The position numbers and the translations under genes are program-made. The notes beneath the pieces are model-generated. The model made no database searches, was not told the DNA's origin, and saw only the letters and a list, made by a program, of their open reading frames with translations. Source: Nautilus pompilius (taxonomy: Eukaryota; Mollusca; Cephalopoda; Nautilida; Nautilidae). Taken from it: a stretch of 64,000 nucleotides of DNA. Position 1 is the first letter of the stretch. Every line of letters starts with the position of its first letter. This document shows, piece by piece, positions 13,190-23,669 of the stretch. The stretch is from positions 1,145,001-1,209,000 of the forward strand of contig JACATO010002134.1 in the NCBI GenBank assembly GCA_018389105.1. The letters run 5' to 3'.

Positions 13190-15800
13190 CTGTGAATACC
13201 CTTTGTTGTAAGCACTGGTTTCTCCTTTGGCTGTTTTCTGCAAGTCCCTGTGTAACATTCACCTTGAGGTAGGGGGTGTCATGGTTTATGTTGCACTACA
13301 TGAAATCAGTCAAGGTATTTGGAATCATACTTTTTCTGTATTGTTATGGGGCATGCTCAGCTAAGCACCATACACTTTTTTCATCTCTGAGAATTTAGGA
13401 ATACCTAAATTCTTGCCCTTCTCATTCATCAAGGGGACAGCAGCATCAGGAAGGAGCTGGAAATTTTCCAGTTCTCTTTTCAACAGCACATCATTAACCT
13501 AGGGGACAAATCTTGCAGCCAGTCTTACAGCTGAAAATACATTCAAATTTAAGTTATGAATGTTTACAGAAAAACAGTAAACTTTAAATTTTATTAATAT
13601 TATGCTGTCATCATTATAGTAAAACAGTAAAAACAAATTTTAGTAAACTCACTTTGTTGATTGTCCAGCTCTGTTTTTTTGGAGGGGCCCAGAATTACCA
13701 AATCTAGCAACACTTTGTCAGCAAATGAAAATTTGTCCAGCATCTTCTGGACAGCAGCATTGCAGAAGGCCCTGACATCACTGTAATGCAGAAATATATA
13801 TATATATTTAGATTCTTTTATCTATTCATTAAATATCCAGAGATAGGTCATGATTTTAATTGGCTTGATAATGAATGATGATGATGGGTTCATCATCATT
13901 ATTATTGTCAAACTGGAAGAATTTCTGTTGTATTTTTTTGTTGCTCATCAAGTTGATCTTCTGCAAGTCCTGATTCATCTGTGTGAATTTTAACAAAAAC
14001 TTGCAAGGTAGATTATTGATTTCAGGAAAGAGAGCTACAATCTTTCTTTCATCTGCTTGAACACAAAGTAGAGAAGACATATGAAATGAGATATTTCAAA
14101 TCTACTTTAAAATCATAATTTTAGGCAATTTTAGAATGTACTAAATAATTGTCTCTGCTTTTGTAATAATACTTGCCTCAATCAGTTCTGGAAGAAAAGA
14201 AAGAAAAGGTTTAACTTAACAGAAACATACTGTTGTTGAAGTTCAATGCTGGTGGGGTGTGCTGCAGGAAGAGAAGAGTCAATTTAGTCAGCGGGTCATG
14301 AATCCCTCTGAAGTGTGTTTCACCAAGATAGCTGGCAAAGTAGCTTTTGGGTACTGGTTCGTGGTCTTATTGCACACCTCCATATCAGTGAAGATTTCAT
14401 AGACCTTGTACTCTTCTCTTATTTTGGAGATTGAATTGAAAAAGATGGTGACAAATCTAAACAAGAGTAATAATTTAAAAAAAGACTATCCAATACAATC
14501 TCAACTTGAAGTTAAAATATTAAAACAAATGAGAGAAAAATGTAATAATACCTGAACCTCAACTGTGCTCACAGAAGTAGTAGATGTCCACAAAGAGATC
14601 ATCACTGGGGACGCATTTTTTTTGATGGCAGACTTGGCACAAAAGTTTGCAAGATGATAGATGCACCTAATGCTGAACACTTTTTTTTTCTCAAGCAGTC
14701 AAGACAGAACAGATTCAACTATAGTATTGCATTTTTCACTGGAAAAACCAATGAGATTCTCCAAAAGTGTTTTTATTTCACTAAAAGTTTGAATAGAAGA
14801 CAATAAGTAAACTTTACTAAATCAAACTTAAAAGTGATTATAAATTCTATAATTATATGCAAACTTTGGTAAGCTACATTTTAGTAATCATTAAAGTGTG
14901 AAGAATACTTAGGTTTTATTGATCTGATTCATAAGATCATTCACTTGTTTGAAGGTAATTACATGTATCACTCATTCAATTTAAGTAGTATATTATCCAT
15001 TAATATTAATAAATGTGTTGTCTCTACAAATCTAAAAATCTATATATAGATTATGTTAATAATCAAGTTGGAGGTGCAAGAGTTATTGAGATACAGAATA
15101 GAAATGTAGAAGCTGGTGAGTGAATATGCAATTCAATAAAATTACTGTTTTATTAAATTTTCCAATGTTCTTCAACCCACCTCAGTACAACATGTATGTC
15201 TAAGAGTGTTGGAAAATATCTCTCAGTTGATTTGATCACTTGAAAAGGTTCTGCTGCTCCATCATCAAGTTTGGGGCAAGGATCCTGGTTTTGGTGTCTG
15301 TCTCTCTCTCTCTCCAAAAAAAAACCCCAGTTGTTTCTTTGTGTTCTGCTTGTTGTTCTCATTAGTTATAAGAGATAATTTGCCTGTCTTGCATTTTTCA
15401 TCAACTGGCTCCATGTAAGCCTTGGCTTGTCTGTTTTTAATTATTTGAGTGGCCTTCATTCTCTTTCATCTGTATACAGGTGCATCCTCACTGTCACTGA
15501 ACATTTCTCTCACATTCAGTGAAATGATGTTTGGCCACAAGTTTGCAGGGTAAAACCTTTGTCCTTGTCGCATTTTTTTTTTTTTTTTTTGTCTGGCCGT
15601 TTCTTCTGAAAATTAATGTTTGTGAGCATGAATTACTTGCTCTTCACATTCATTGTGAGTGCCAGTATCATCAACTTGAGCCTGTAACTTTGACACTTTT
15701 CTTACAGGGAATGCAAAATATGTACTCTTTACCGCTCGGAAATGAATGGATCAAACCACCATACTCTGGCTGATTTTTCCATGCTTTCAAATGGATGATG
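13190..15800 (-). pseudogene. hAT-type transposase remnant (second lineage)
   Basis: A long decayed hAT transposase, read from high to low coordinates. At 15,690-15,790 there is a BED-like zinc-finger start (YIFCIPCKKSVKVTGSS, two Cys seen). At 14,570-14,750 a catalytic block reads SVLTA, stop, EKKKVFSIRCIYHLANFCAK, the segment that in hATs holds a C-x-x-H followed by LCA. At 14,240-14,460 it reads REEYKVYEIFTDMEVCNK and then HTSEGFMTR. At 13,660-13,790 it reads DVRAFCNAAVQKMLDKFSFA and KVLLDLVILGPSKK. At 13,400-13,530 it reads LLPDAAVPL and LGIPKFSEMKKVYGA, then a degraded SMPHNNTEKV dimerisation start. There are many stops and frame changes; small intron-like gaps cannot be excluded. It differs clearly from the other hATs in this window. 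No terminal repeats or target duplication were found. Confidence 0.65.
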
Positions 15801-18182
15801 GCCAATCTGTTTTCCCATATTTTTCTTTACCTTTTTGGTAGGAGGTTGTATTTTGTGTTGTTTACATACAAACCCCCTTCACACCATGTTTTTCCACATA
15901 CATCGCTATGCATGCACAACCTTCCATATATATTTTTTAGGATATTACTTGCACATTTTCTCTGTTTAAAAGCATTTCTGACTGTTAATTAGTTTAATCA
16001 CTGATAAAATAAACTTCATTGTTTTTTTTACTAATATTTTTTTGCATTTTTATATACTTTTTATATGCTTGCATTACTTGAAAACACTGAAAAGAAACTA
16101 AATAAAATACAGGTAAACTATGGATTGGCTATGGTAATGTGTGTTTCACATCATTTCTATTTATACTGTTCTCTACAAATAAAAATTTTAACAAACATTT
16201 GTTGTCAACACATGTGTAATGTTTTTTTTCTATTTATCATAGCATCTATTTTCAATTTTTTTTCTTTACATTCTGTTTGTCTAAATAGAACTCTTTCAAA
16301 TCTAAGCATAAATCTTTAAATTTATTTGGTGAGTACTGTGCTTTATTATATTTATATATTTTTAAAATGCTAATTCTAAATATTGAATTGCTGAATTTTG
16401 GAATCAAAACAGTTTGTTAATTTTTTTTTTTTTAATTAAAAAAGAATTATTTTCAAGTACAGTTATTAACTGTTTCATAAGTTTTATATACTAGATAAAA
16501 CTGGAGAGGGGCAGACAGATTTTTCATCATGTATGCATAATCTTATATGGACACATTTTTTTGTCTAATAGAAACTATTGATGACCATGTTCTGTTCTTG
16601 TGTATTCCACCAAATTAATTCTTGTAAGTTGTTGAGTTAAGCAGTTTATATTTGGGTAGTTGGAATTATGCTCAGTCATCATATTAATGCTCTCCTGCCA
16701 CACGTGATAGATTTGAATAAAATGAAAACAATAAACATAAATGATTTGGGTAGTATGAAGAGGGAAGAAAAACAGATGTACATCTGCTATACATGTATCC
16801 AATCAACTTTTAAAACAAGCCTTCAGTTTTGTGCATGTCATCTAGTAGTATCATTTAAAGTATGGGTAGGTTACAGATTAATGGTTGAATATGATCATTT
16901 CTTCCTACAGCCATAATTATCGTGCAAGCAACAACTGGCTAAGTGAGGTTAGGTCAACAAAATTCTATTTCCAGGCACCAGCTACATAAAGCATCTTGGA
17001 GCCAGGTGAAGTTACCAATAAAACAGACAGTAAATATGACTTATGACAAAAATTACATGTTTATCGGTATGAGGATTTGAAATCCCATACTAATGAGACT
17101 TCTGGAGACTTTAATATTGCACTTTGCAAGAGGCAGGCTAGAGATGATTGAAATTTTGCTTCATTTGATGGAGGAAGGACAGGATTTATAGTTGCAATAA
17201 GCAAGCTGCAAAATTAATACCCTTTCTCTAAGATCACCATCATAGTTCAGTTTTCAAAGATTTTCATGGATACTGCTGTGACAGAAGGGAATGATAGTGC
17301 TATGTTTTCAATTATCAATGGGAATTTCTACTATCACAAAGCCAGCAAGAATTTTTATTTGGAAAGAGTGTTCTTGTTCTTTATTATTGTTTGTTTTTAA
17401 TACTCTGCATTTGAGGATACTAAATATATTTTTTAAAAAATTATTTAAGTCACAACCAATACTTTAAAATTAATAGCACTAATCTGTGCCACTATAGAAG
17501 TAGTTATATTTTGTGCAGACAATTGTAAATCTGTAGGCAATGAGTTGTTGTGCTTTCTACTGTCTGTAGCTTATAAGATAATAACAATAAATTTAGGCAG
17601 TGTGAATTCCAGAGCTGTCCCTTTTAAATGATCTAAAGGGAAACTCTAATATAATTTTTTTATTATTACAAAGTATGCTCAGCATTGACTTTTTACAATG
17701 AAATTGTTGTTTAACAAATATAACTAATGGAATAAAACTAGAGGTCATATAATGTATGCAAGAGATACTGTTTTTCTCAGGAACATTGTGTCAGTGTTTG
17801 TAAAGTTGTTAACATAATGTTTTTGTCCTTTTCATTTAATTTCTCTATAATAGTAGAAGAATGAGTAGTACAAAATCTCAGACCTAATGTCATTTGTAAG
17901 AAGCGATATAGTCTCATACTATTTAACAAGATTCACATGTTTGTGAATGGCAGTTCAGATAATCAAGCAAAGTTTAGCAAATAAAAGTTTTTTTTTTTTT
18001 TTTTGAGTTGGTCAGTTTAGAAATATCTTATATGGATAAAATTTAATGTATATTTAAACTGAATTCAGTTAAAAGCTCATTTTAGTTTCCATGGAAGGCT
18101 GGTTTTAAGTAAGTATCATATAAATTCCTATGTTCTTGAAACCATGTATACCCTTCAGTGTAAAACCTAAGGTACATGTTGT
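15801..18182. other. AT-rich gene-less stretch
   Basis: Several open frames of 65-85 codons (around 15,800-16,320 and 16,575-16,920) have Phe/Ile/Asn-rich compositions expected from AT-rich DNA and no domain I recognise. Poly-T runs occur at 16,419-16,433 and 17,988-18,004. Confidence 0.6.
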
Positions 18183-18190
18183 ATAGTAAG
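18183..18190. repeat. Left 8-bp target-site duplication ATAGTAAG
   Basis: The eight bases directly before the left CAG end are identical to the eight bases after the right end at 23,662-23,669. Confidence 0.92.
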
Positions 18191-18341
18191 CAGGGGCATA
18201 GCCAGGTTCTAAAGTTATGGGGAGCGAGCACATTAAAAAGGTGCCATGACGCATACCAAATAATTTTAAATTCATTATGCATTTTTATTTGTATTTAACA
18301 TCGAAACACAATAAAAAAAGTTTTACAGTAAGCTCATAAAT

Positions 18342-21260
18342 CTATATTATATTTAAAATCAAAACATAATAAAAACATGTGTGTTGTTTAATTATTTTAC
18401 ATTTTAAACGTAAAATGTAAACAAAGCAATATGCAAAATGTATGAAGCAACTACAACAGCCTCTTCTAGGCTTCATTCTAGCAAAGTTATCTATTACTTT
18501 ATTATAATCTACCTCAGTAGCCAACTGTCTTTCAATAGAGATCAAAGCTAACCCAGACAATCTATCCTCACGCATTGTAGAACAAAGGTAGGACTTTGTG
18601 TGTTTGAGCCGGCTAAGGGATTGTTCCACAACTGCGCTAGTTATCGGTAAGGTCAGAAAAATGTGGTACAATGTCGACAGGTCAGGATAAATGGAACACA
18701 CGCCATTGGCAATCATAAATTTTAGTACATTGTTGATAGTCAGTTTCTCAACACTTGAATTTGCCTTACTGCTAGTGCCTATCATCTCTTTGTACATGTC
18801 TTTGAATGAAAGAAACTCTTGTGCGATTTCAGTCTGACTGTCAATGACATCTGAGTATGTGTCTGCTAAATATTCTAATTTGTTCACATCGTCTGCATCG
18901 TCAAAATGCTTTGGAGATAAACTACTAAATTTGGAAGCCACATTTTTAAAATGCTCAAATCTTTTACTTGTGCTATTTATAACAGAATCTAAGGACCCTA
19001 AATAGGATTTAACTATAAATTTCTTTCGGGCATCAAATGTTCCTTCATCCTCTGCAATTTCTTCATGGAATCTTTTTCTTATATGTTCTCTGTGCTGCTT
19101 GTATTCCGTATTAATATCACATTTTCGAGCCAACTCAGTTGCTTCATCTTCAGTCTGCTTGAATTGAGATTCATACTCATTTCGCATGTTTTTCATATCT
19201 TTTTCAAAAAACTGAATCAAATGAGAAGCCATTACCAGATCTAGACTACTTTTCTGTAAATATATGGATAAATTGAAAGCCTTGTCTAGTACTTTACTCC
19301 AGAATATAAGAACAACTAAGAATTCGTAAGTACTGAGTGTTTCCAGTATACTCTTTGCCTCAGCGAGCTTTTTTTGGAGTACAGTTTTTTATCTCATCAT
19401 CCACAATTCTTTGTAGAGCCACTACTAGTGCTGATAAATTCCGTAAGACTGCCTCTACTGCTGACTTTCTGGATACTCATCTAGTATCACAAAGTTTCTT
19501 TAGAGTCAGTGCGAAAGATTTGATATGACTGCATTATTGTTCTTTTAGTACTGAAAGACGAGGTAAATTGCCAGAAAAAAAGGTATAGACACTTTCTAGA
19601 GTTCCAAAAAACAAATTGCTTGAATATTGGAGCTTACTGCATCAATTAGAACCAAATTTAAATTATGTGCACAGCAGTGTGTAAAGAGTGCATTTGGAGC
19701 AACATCCCTAATCTTTGTTTTGAGACCAGATATTTCACCCGACATGATGCTTGCTCCATTGTAAGACTGACTGTAACACACAGTTATTGACAGCCTTAAG
19801 TTTTTGATTGCTGGAAGAAGAATGTTGAAAAAATCTTCAGTTCTTGCTCCAGTTAATTCACTAAATTCTATAAGTTGTTCCACTGCCACGTATCGCAAAG
19901 ACAAAGAAAATTGATCAGTTCTGCTGATATCAATAGTAGAGTCAACAATTATTGCAAAGTACTTAGCCACCTTGATTTCAGCTATTATCTTTGATAGAAC
20001 TTGGGCTGATAAGGGACCGTATCGGATCATTTTGTATGTCGGGGCTGAGATATGTTGCATTTCGACCAATCAGTGATAATTGTTGCTTCAGTAATGTAAC
20101 ATTTTTGGCAAACACCTTAATAAATTCCAAAAAATTTCCTTCATTTGTACTTGGAGAACCTAAACCTCGATACTCACAATGACCATGGAATGCCAATCCC
20201 TGTTTCCCCAAATAGAGAACAGCATCTATAATACGGGTTAAAATCATCCTATTTTTCTCTGTCTCTTTCTTTTCTGCCATTACAAGGCCAGCCAAGACAG
20301 TTCTGTCGTTGAACAAAGGAAATTTGGTAAAGAAAAGAATTTTATCCGCTTTTTTTGTGACTCATTTTTTTTCATGTTTTTCAATTCTGTGTGTACCTTT
20401 AACAAAAACCTTGCAACCAGTTTTTGGATCACTCCAACCATCCGACCGATTTGCAAAAAGCCAACAAGCAAAACAAAGTATAGTGTTTGCTCTTGGGAGT
20501 AAACCAGCCAGTACCTATCCATTTCATAACCACTTTTAACTTGTTTCATTTACCAAGTTGCACTGAAATGACGTCCAGCTTCATCTTTTGGAGAACTGTC
20601 AAAATTATCTTTAAGACCTGGCTGACAAGGGCCTAACTCAAGAAGAGCACGTACTAGATCAGGTGTTACAGATGTTTCACAAAACAGGTGTGGATCTGTT
20701 GGGTATTCCGTATGTGTGTCAGTGATTGCACATAGTCTTACTGTGTCATCATCCTCTGGACGTTAGTCTGCTGAAGTGGTCACACCTTATAAGGGCTCCA
20801 CATCCACCACCTGGGCAGCCACAGCAGCCCATAGGACAAAAGTAGGTGCTAGCAAGTCTTTAGAGGGTTCCCCCTCAGGTGCAGCTACAAAGGCCTGGGC
20901 ACTGTCTCCATCTCCTGGGCTGAAGGTGGGTAACAAGTCTTCAGAGGGTTCCCCCTCAGGTGCAGCTACAAAGGCCTGGGCACTGTCTCCATCTCCTGGG
21001 CTGAAGGTGGGTAACAAGTCTTCAGAGGGTTCCCCCTCAGGTGCAGCTACAAAGGCCTGGGCACTGTCTCCATCTCCTGGGCTGAAGGTGGGTAACAAGT
21101 CTTCAGAGGGTTCCGCCTCTGGCACAGCGGATGTCGTGTGCTTGCCAAATGAAAAGTAGGCATCCAATCTCTGACATTTTGACGATTCTTTTTCTCGATT
21201 TGCATCTTCTTTCATCTTCTTTCTGTCCCACCCAGATAGCTTCTTAGTGATTTTCTTCAT
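18342..21260 (-). pseudogene. ZMYM1-like hAT transposase, broken
   Basis: Transposase of the surrounding hAT element, the class annotated in animals as 'zinc finger MYM-type protein 1-like'. Reading on the minus strand from ATG 21,260: a basic Lys-rich start (KKLSGWDRKKMKEDANREKE); a Pro/Glu/Asp linker made of the 81-bp repeats; the TTF-type zinc-finger region (SSPKDEAGRHFSATW then YWLVYS, near 20,490-20,610); GLAFHGHCEYRGLGSP (near 20,160); the catalytic segment IIVDSTIDISRTDQFSLSLR (near 19,930); CYSQSYNGASIMSG (near 19,760); FTHCCAHNLNLVL (near 19,670); CDTRWVSRKSAVEAV (near 19,470); and the C-terminal dimerisation block LPITSAVVEQSLSRLKHTKS (near 18,620). The last 296 codons are uninterrupted. 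Damage includes a TAA near 20,553 and frame changes near 20,480, 20,290, 20,050 and 19,590. The first Asp of the DSTID motif is retained. Confidence 0.92.
20854..21120. repeat. 81-bp in-frame tandem repeat (three copies plus a partial)
   Basis: Units start at 20,854, 20,935, 21,016 and 21,097. The three full copies are almost identical; the first differs at its edge (TCTTTAGAG for TCTTCAGAG) and the fourth is partial and diverges after GGTTCCGCC. The length is a multiple of three, so each unit encodes 27 residues on the minus strand (EPSEDLLPTFSPGDGDSAQA and seven more), lengthening the acidic linker of the hAT transposase between its basic start and its zinc finger. The array is much more GC-rich than the surroundings. 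Because no stop falls in either strand's frame, the plus strand is also open across the array; that plus-strand frame is a shadow. Confidence 0.97.
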
Positions 21261-22943
21261 GGCATTCCATATCAGAAGAAAAAAAATCTATGATAGTTTT
21301 TCTAGGCATTCTTAACAACAGACATATAACACCCTCACAATAAAATGAAAAAGCAACTTGCCTTTGCAATATTTATGCCGTATATTAAATTGAACAACCC
21401 AAAATGAATTATAGATAAAGCAGCAGTAAGAACGCCAGAGTAGTTTGAGTACCCAGTTTATCTGAAACATCTATAGCAGAATTATCAAAGAAATGTTTAT
21501 TAAGCATGCCTACTTTTTTTTTTTTTAGTGACGCCTTCCCATTGGCTGCTACGGTTACGGGCACAAAACTGAAGGAAATGAACACTTCAAAGATGGGGCT
21601 AACTGGCTATACTTGATCGCCTTCCTTCTAAAGTTCTAAACTAATTCAAGAATTGTTAAAAAGAAATAGCCTACTATCTAAATCTATATTTTGAAAGCTG
21701 TTGTTCAAACTGTTCAAAGAAAATCTACGATACCTAAATGCATTATATTTCCATGCAACTAGATTTAAACCAAAACCTTGCTCTCTACAGATTTATGGCT
21801 TATTTATCTACAGAAAAACAAATTACTCAGACTGTTTATTTAGCCATGACTAGTGTGACTACAGTACCAAAAGTTTGGGGAATGATGATGACACCCATGA
21901 TATGAGAGCAATCAAAGTGCGTTGGCTAGGCTATGGGTGCCGAGGTGTTTTGGCTTGTAAACAACACAAAATTCACGGATAGCCTGACTATAATTTGATG
22001 TTCTGTCCACTCTTCCAACAACATATTATTTTTATTGAATTACACCTTTTATCACTAACATATTATAATTTTGAAAGCCAAGGAGAAAGTAAAATACCTT
22101 TGGAGCTATTCCTCCAAACTGTGCTCAACATTTCTGCAAACCCTTAAAACATTAGGCTATATTATGTATTTACAAATGTGTAGCTGGTCTGCGATCAGGT
22201 AACAGCACAGACAGAGGTAAATTTGCAGTTTTACACAACAAATTTTCCGACAACAAAAATATGTTTATTTCCAATAGTTTAGAGTCTAAGATGCTTTTAT
22301 CTATGGCATTTTCAGTGAAAATGCTTCGTTTTCAAATTATAACCAGTTTTATATACGAGCACCCCATAAAAATTATAATGGACAGTAAGTAGCCTACTAC
22401 TAGACGGTCGTAAATTCTATGCAGGTGTTTTATGAGGTGGCTTTGTCATACCAGAAGTTCATGAAGAAATCATATGTTCGTTTATGTGACAACAGACAAT
22501 ATCAGCATGTGACAAGAATGTATTATAATATTTTGATTTGGAGCAGTGATCCTTGGTTCATCCTTGACTTTTGGTTATCAACATATAAGTTGTATAAACG
22601 CACGCTGATTTCTCATACATTACGCGAAATATTTCATTACCTAGCCATAATATACATAAGTGTATTCTACATTCATTAATTTTACGTTTCAGTAATAGTC
22701 ATTATGTATGAAACATACATATATCTGGGGTTGTGACATGAAAAAGATGAAGTTCCATGGGATCATCCAGCATCAGAGAGAAGGTGGTGATGTCACGGTT
22801 TGTTTTGGTTCCCCAGATGCTAGCGGCCACCAGCACATCACAGGAGACTGAGCACACAGTTCAAGACACCGGGAGGTTGGTCGGATAAAGTAATGAATCC
22901 AGAAAGTTCTTCCAAGGTCATGCAATAAAGTAAAAAAAAAATA
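21261..22943. other. 5' untranslated and promoter side of the hAT element
   Basis: This 1.7 kb lies upstream of the minus-strand transposase start and inside the element. No coding block is recognised. A plus-strand open frame at 22,419-22,679 (86 codons) has no domain I know. The region must hold the transposase promoter, but I cannot point to a specific site. Confidence 0.5.
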
Positions 22944-23525
22944 CAGTGGGGTATGCTTGAACAAAGGATGTCACTACAAATTATGCTATTAAGAACATTT
23001 TTTAAAAAATAAAATTAAGATGCTACAACGAATGCAGAGGAATATCGGCTGCAGGACGCATTGACACATCGGTGAGAGCGTCAGTCACCACCTTTGTTTT
23101 AATTTGTGAGGTTCAGTGGGGCTATAGCCAACTGTCACCCCACAGGCTTGTCTCCCATGGCAGGTACTCCCGGTTGCATCATAGGTCTCAGCGGTAACTC
23201 ATACTTACATCACCGGCCCCCGACAACTTCCTGTTGCTCCGCTACCCTGATAGAAACAGTATTTTTTTGTTGCTAATCTTTGTATATTATTTTTAATTAA
23301 CAGGTACTGTATACAGCAGTTAAATAATTTAATTTTCTATTATGTTTACATTTATATTTATGATTTATATTATATTTTTCATCTTTAAATGGTTGTGTTG
23401 GGTGGCAACTTTGGTCTTAGCAGATTACCCCTAAATACATGTATTTCAATGCATACTAGAATGAACAAATGCTATTATGAACGAGGTCCTAGAACCAATT
23501 ACATTCGTTCTAGCATACCCCACTT
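22944..23525. mobile_element. TA-flanked MITE nested in the hAT element
   Basis: Ends match as inverted repeats: CAGTGGGGTATGCTTGAAC on the left against AAGTGGGGTATGCTAGAAC read inward from the right (17 of 19 identical). Each end is flanked by TA (22,942-22,943 and 23,526-23,527), the target duplication of Tc1/mariner-type elements. At 582 bp and without a transposase frame it is a non-autonomous element. Its interior (about 23,025-23,255) is far more GC-rich than the host DNA. It inserted into the hAT after that element reached this locus or was carried in with it. Confidence 0.85.
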
Positions 23526-23661
23526 TACCAATTAAAAAAATAATGGGGTTCAAGTTTTATTGCACAAGGGAACTAAAGAGTTAAAAAATTGTTGAAAAGG
23601 CGCCATTTTTGAAGAACGTGCTCAGAGGGGAGCGACTGCTCCACCCCTAACTACGCCACTG

Positions 23662-23669
23662 ATAGTAAG
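23662..23669. repeat. Right 8-bp target-site duplication ATAGTAAG
   Basis: Directly follows the CACTG right end and is identical to the bases before the left end, fixing the element boundaries to the base. Confidence 0.92.

Larger units (their letters stand above)
18191..23661. mobile_element. Full-length hAT transposon with 8-bp target duplication
   Basis: The element is bounded by imperfect terminal inverted repeats, CAGGGGCATAGCCAGG on the left and, read inward, CAGTGGCGTAGTTAGG on the right. It is flanked by a perfect 8-bp duplication ATAGTAAG (18,183-18,190 and 23,662-23,669). An 8-bp duplication and CAG ends define hAT. The 5,471-bp element contains a broken ZMYM1-like transposase on the minus strand, an 81-bp tandem array and a nested 582-bp MITE. 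Both ends and the exact duplication show that this copy inserted as a unit and has not been rearranged, although its gene has decayed. Confidence 0.93.

Noticed and set aside
20854..21120. CRISPR-like array
   Set aside because: The units are directly adjacent, 81 bp long, without unique spacers and lie inside a eukaryotic transposase gene.
20776..21159. Plus-strand 127-codon frame across the 81-bp array
   Set aside because: The repeat length is a multiple of three, so any stop-free frame stays open. The minus-strand frame continues into real transposase motifs, so the plus-strand frame is a shadow.
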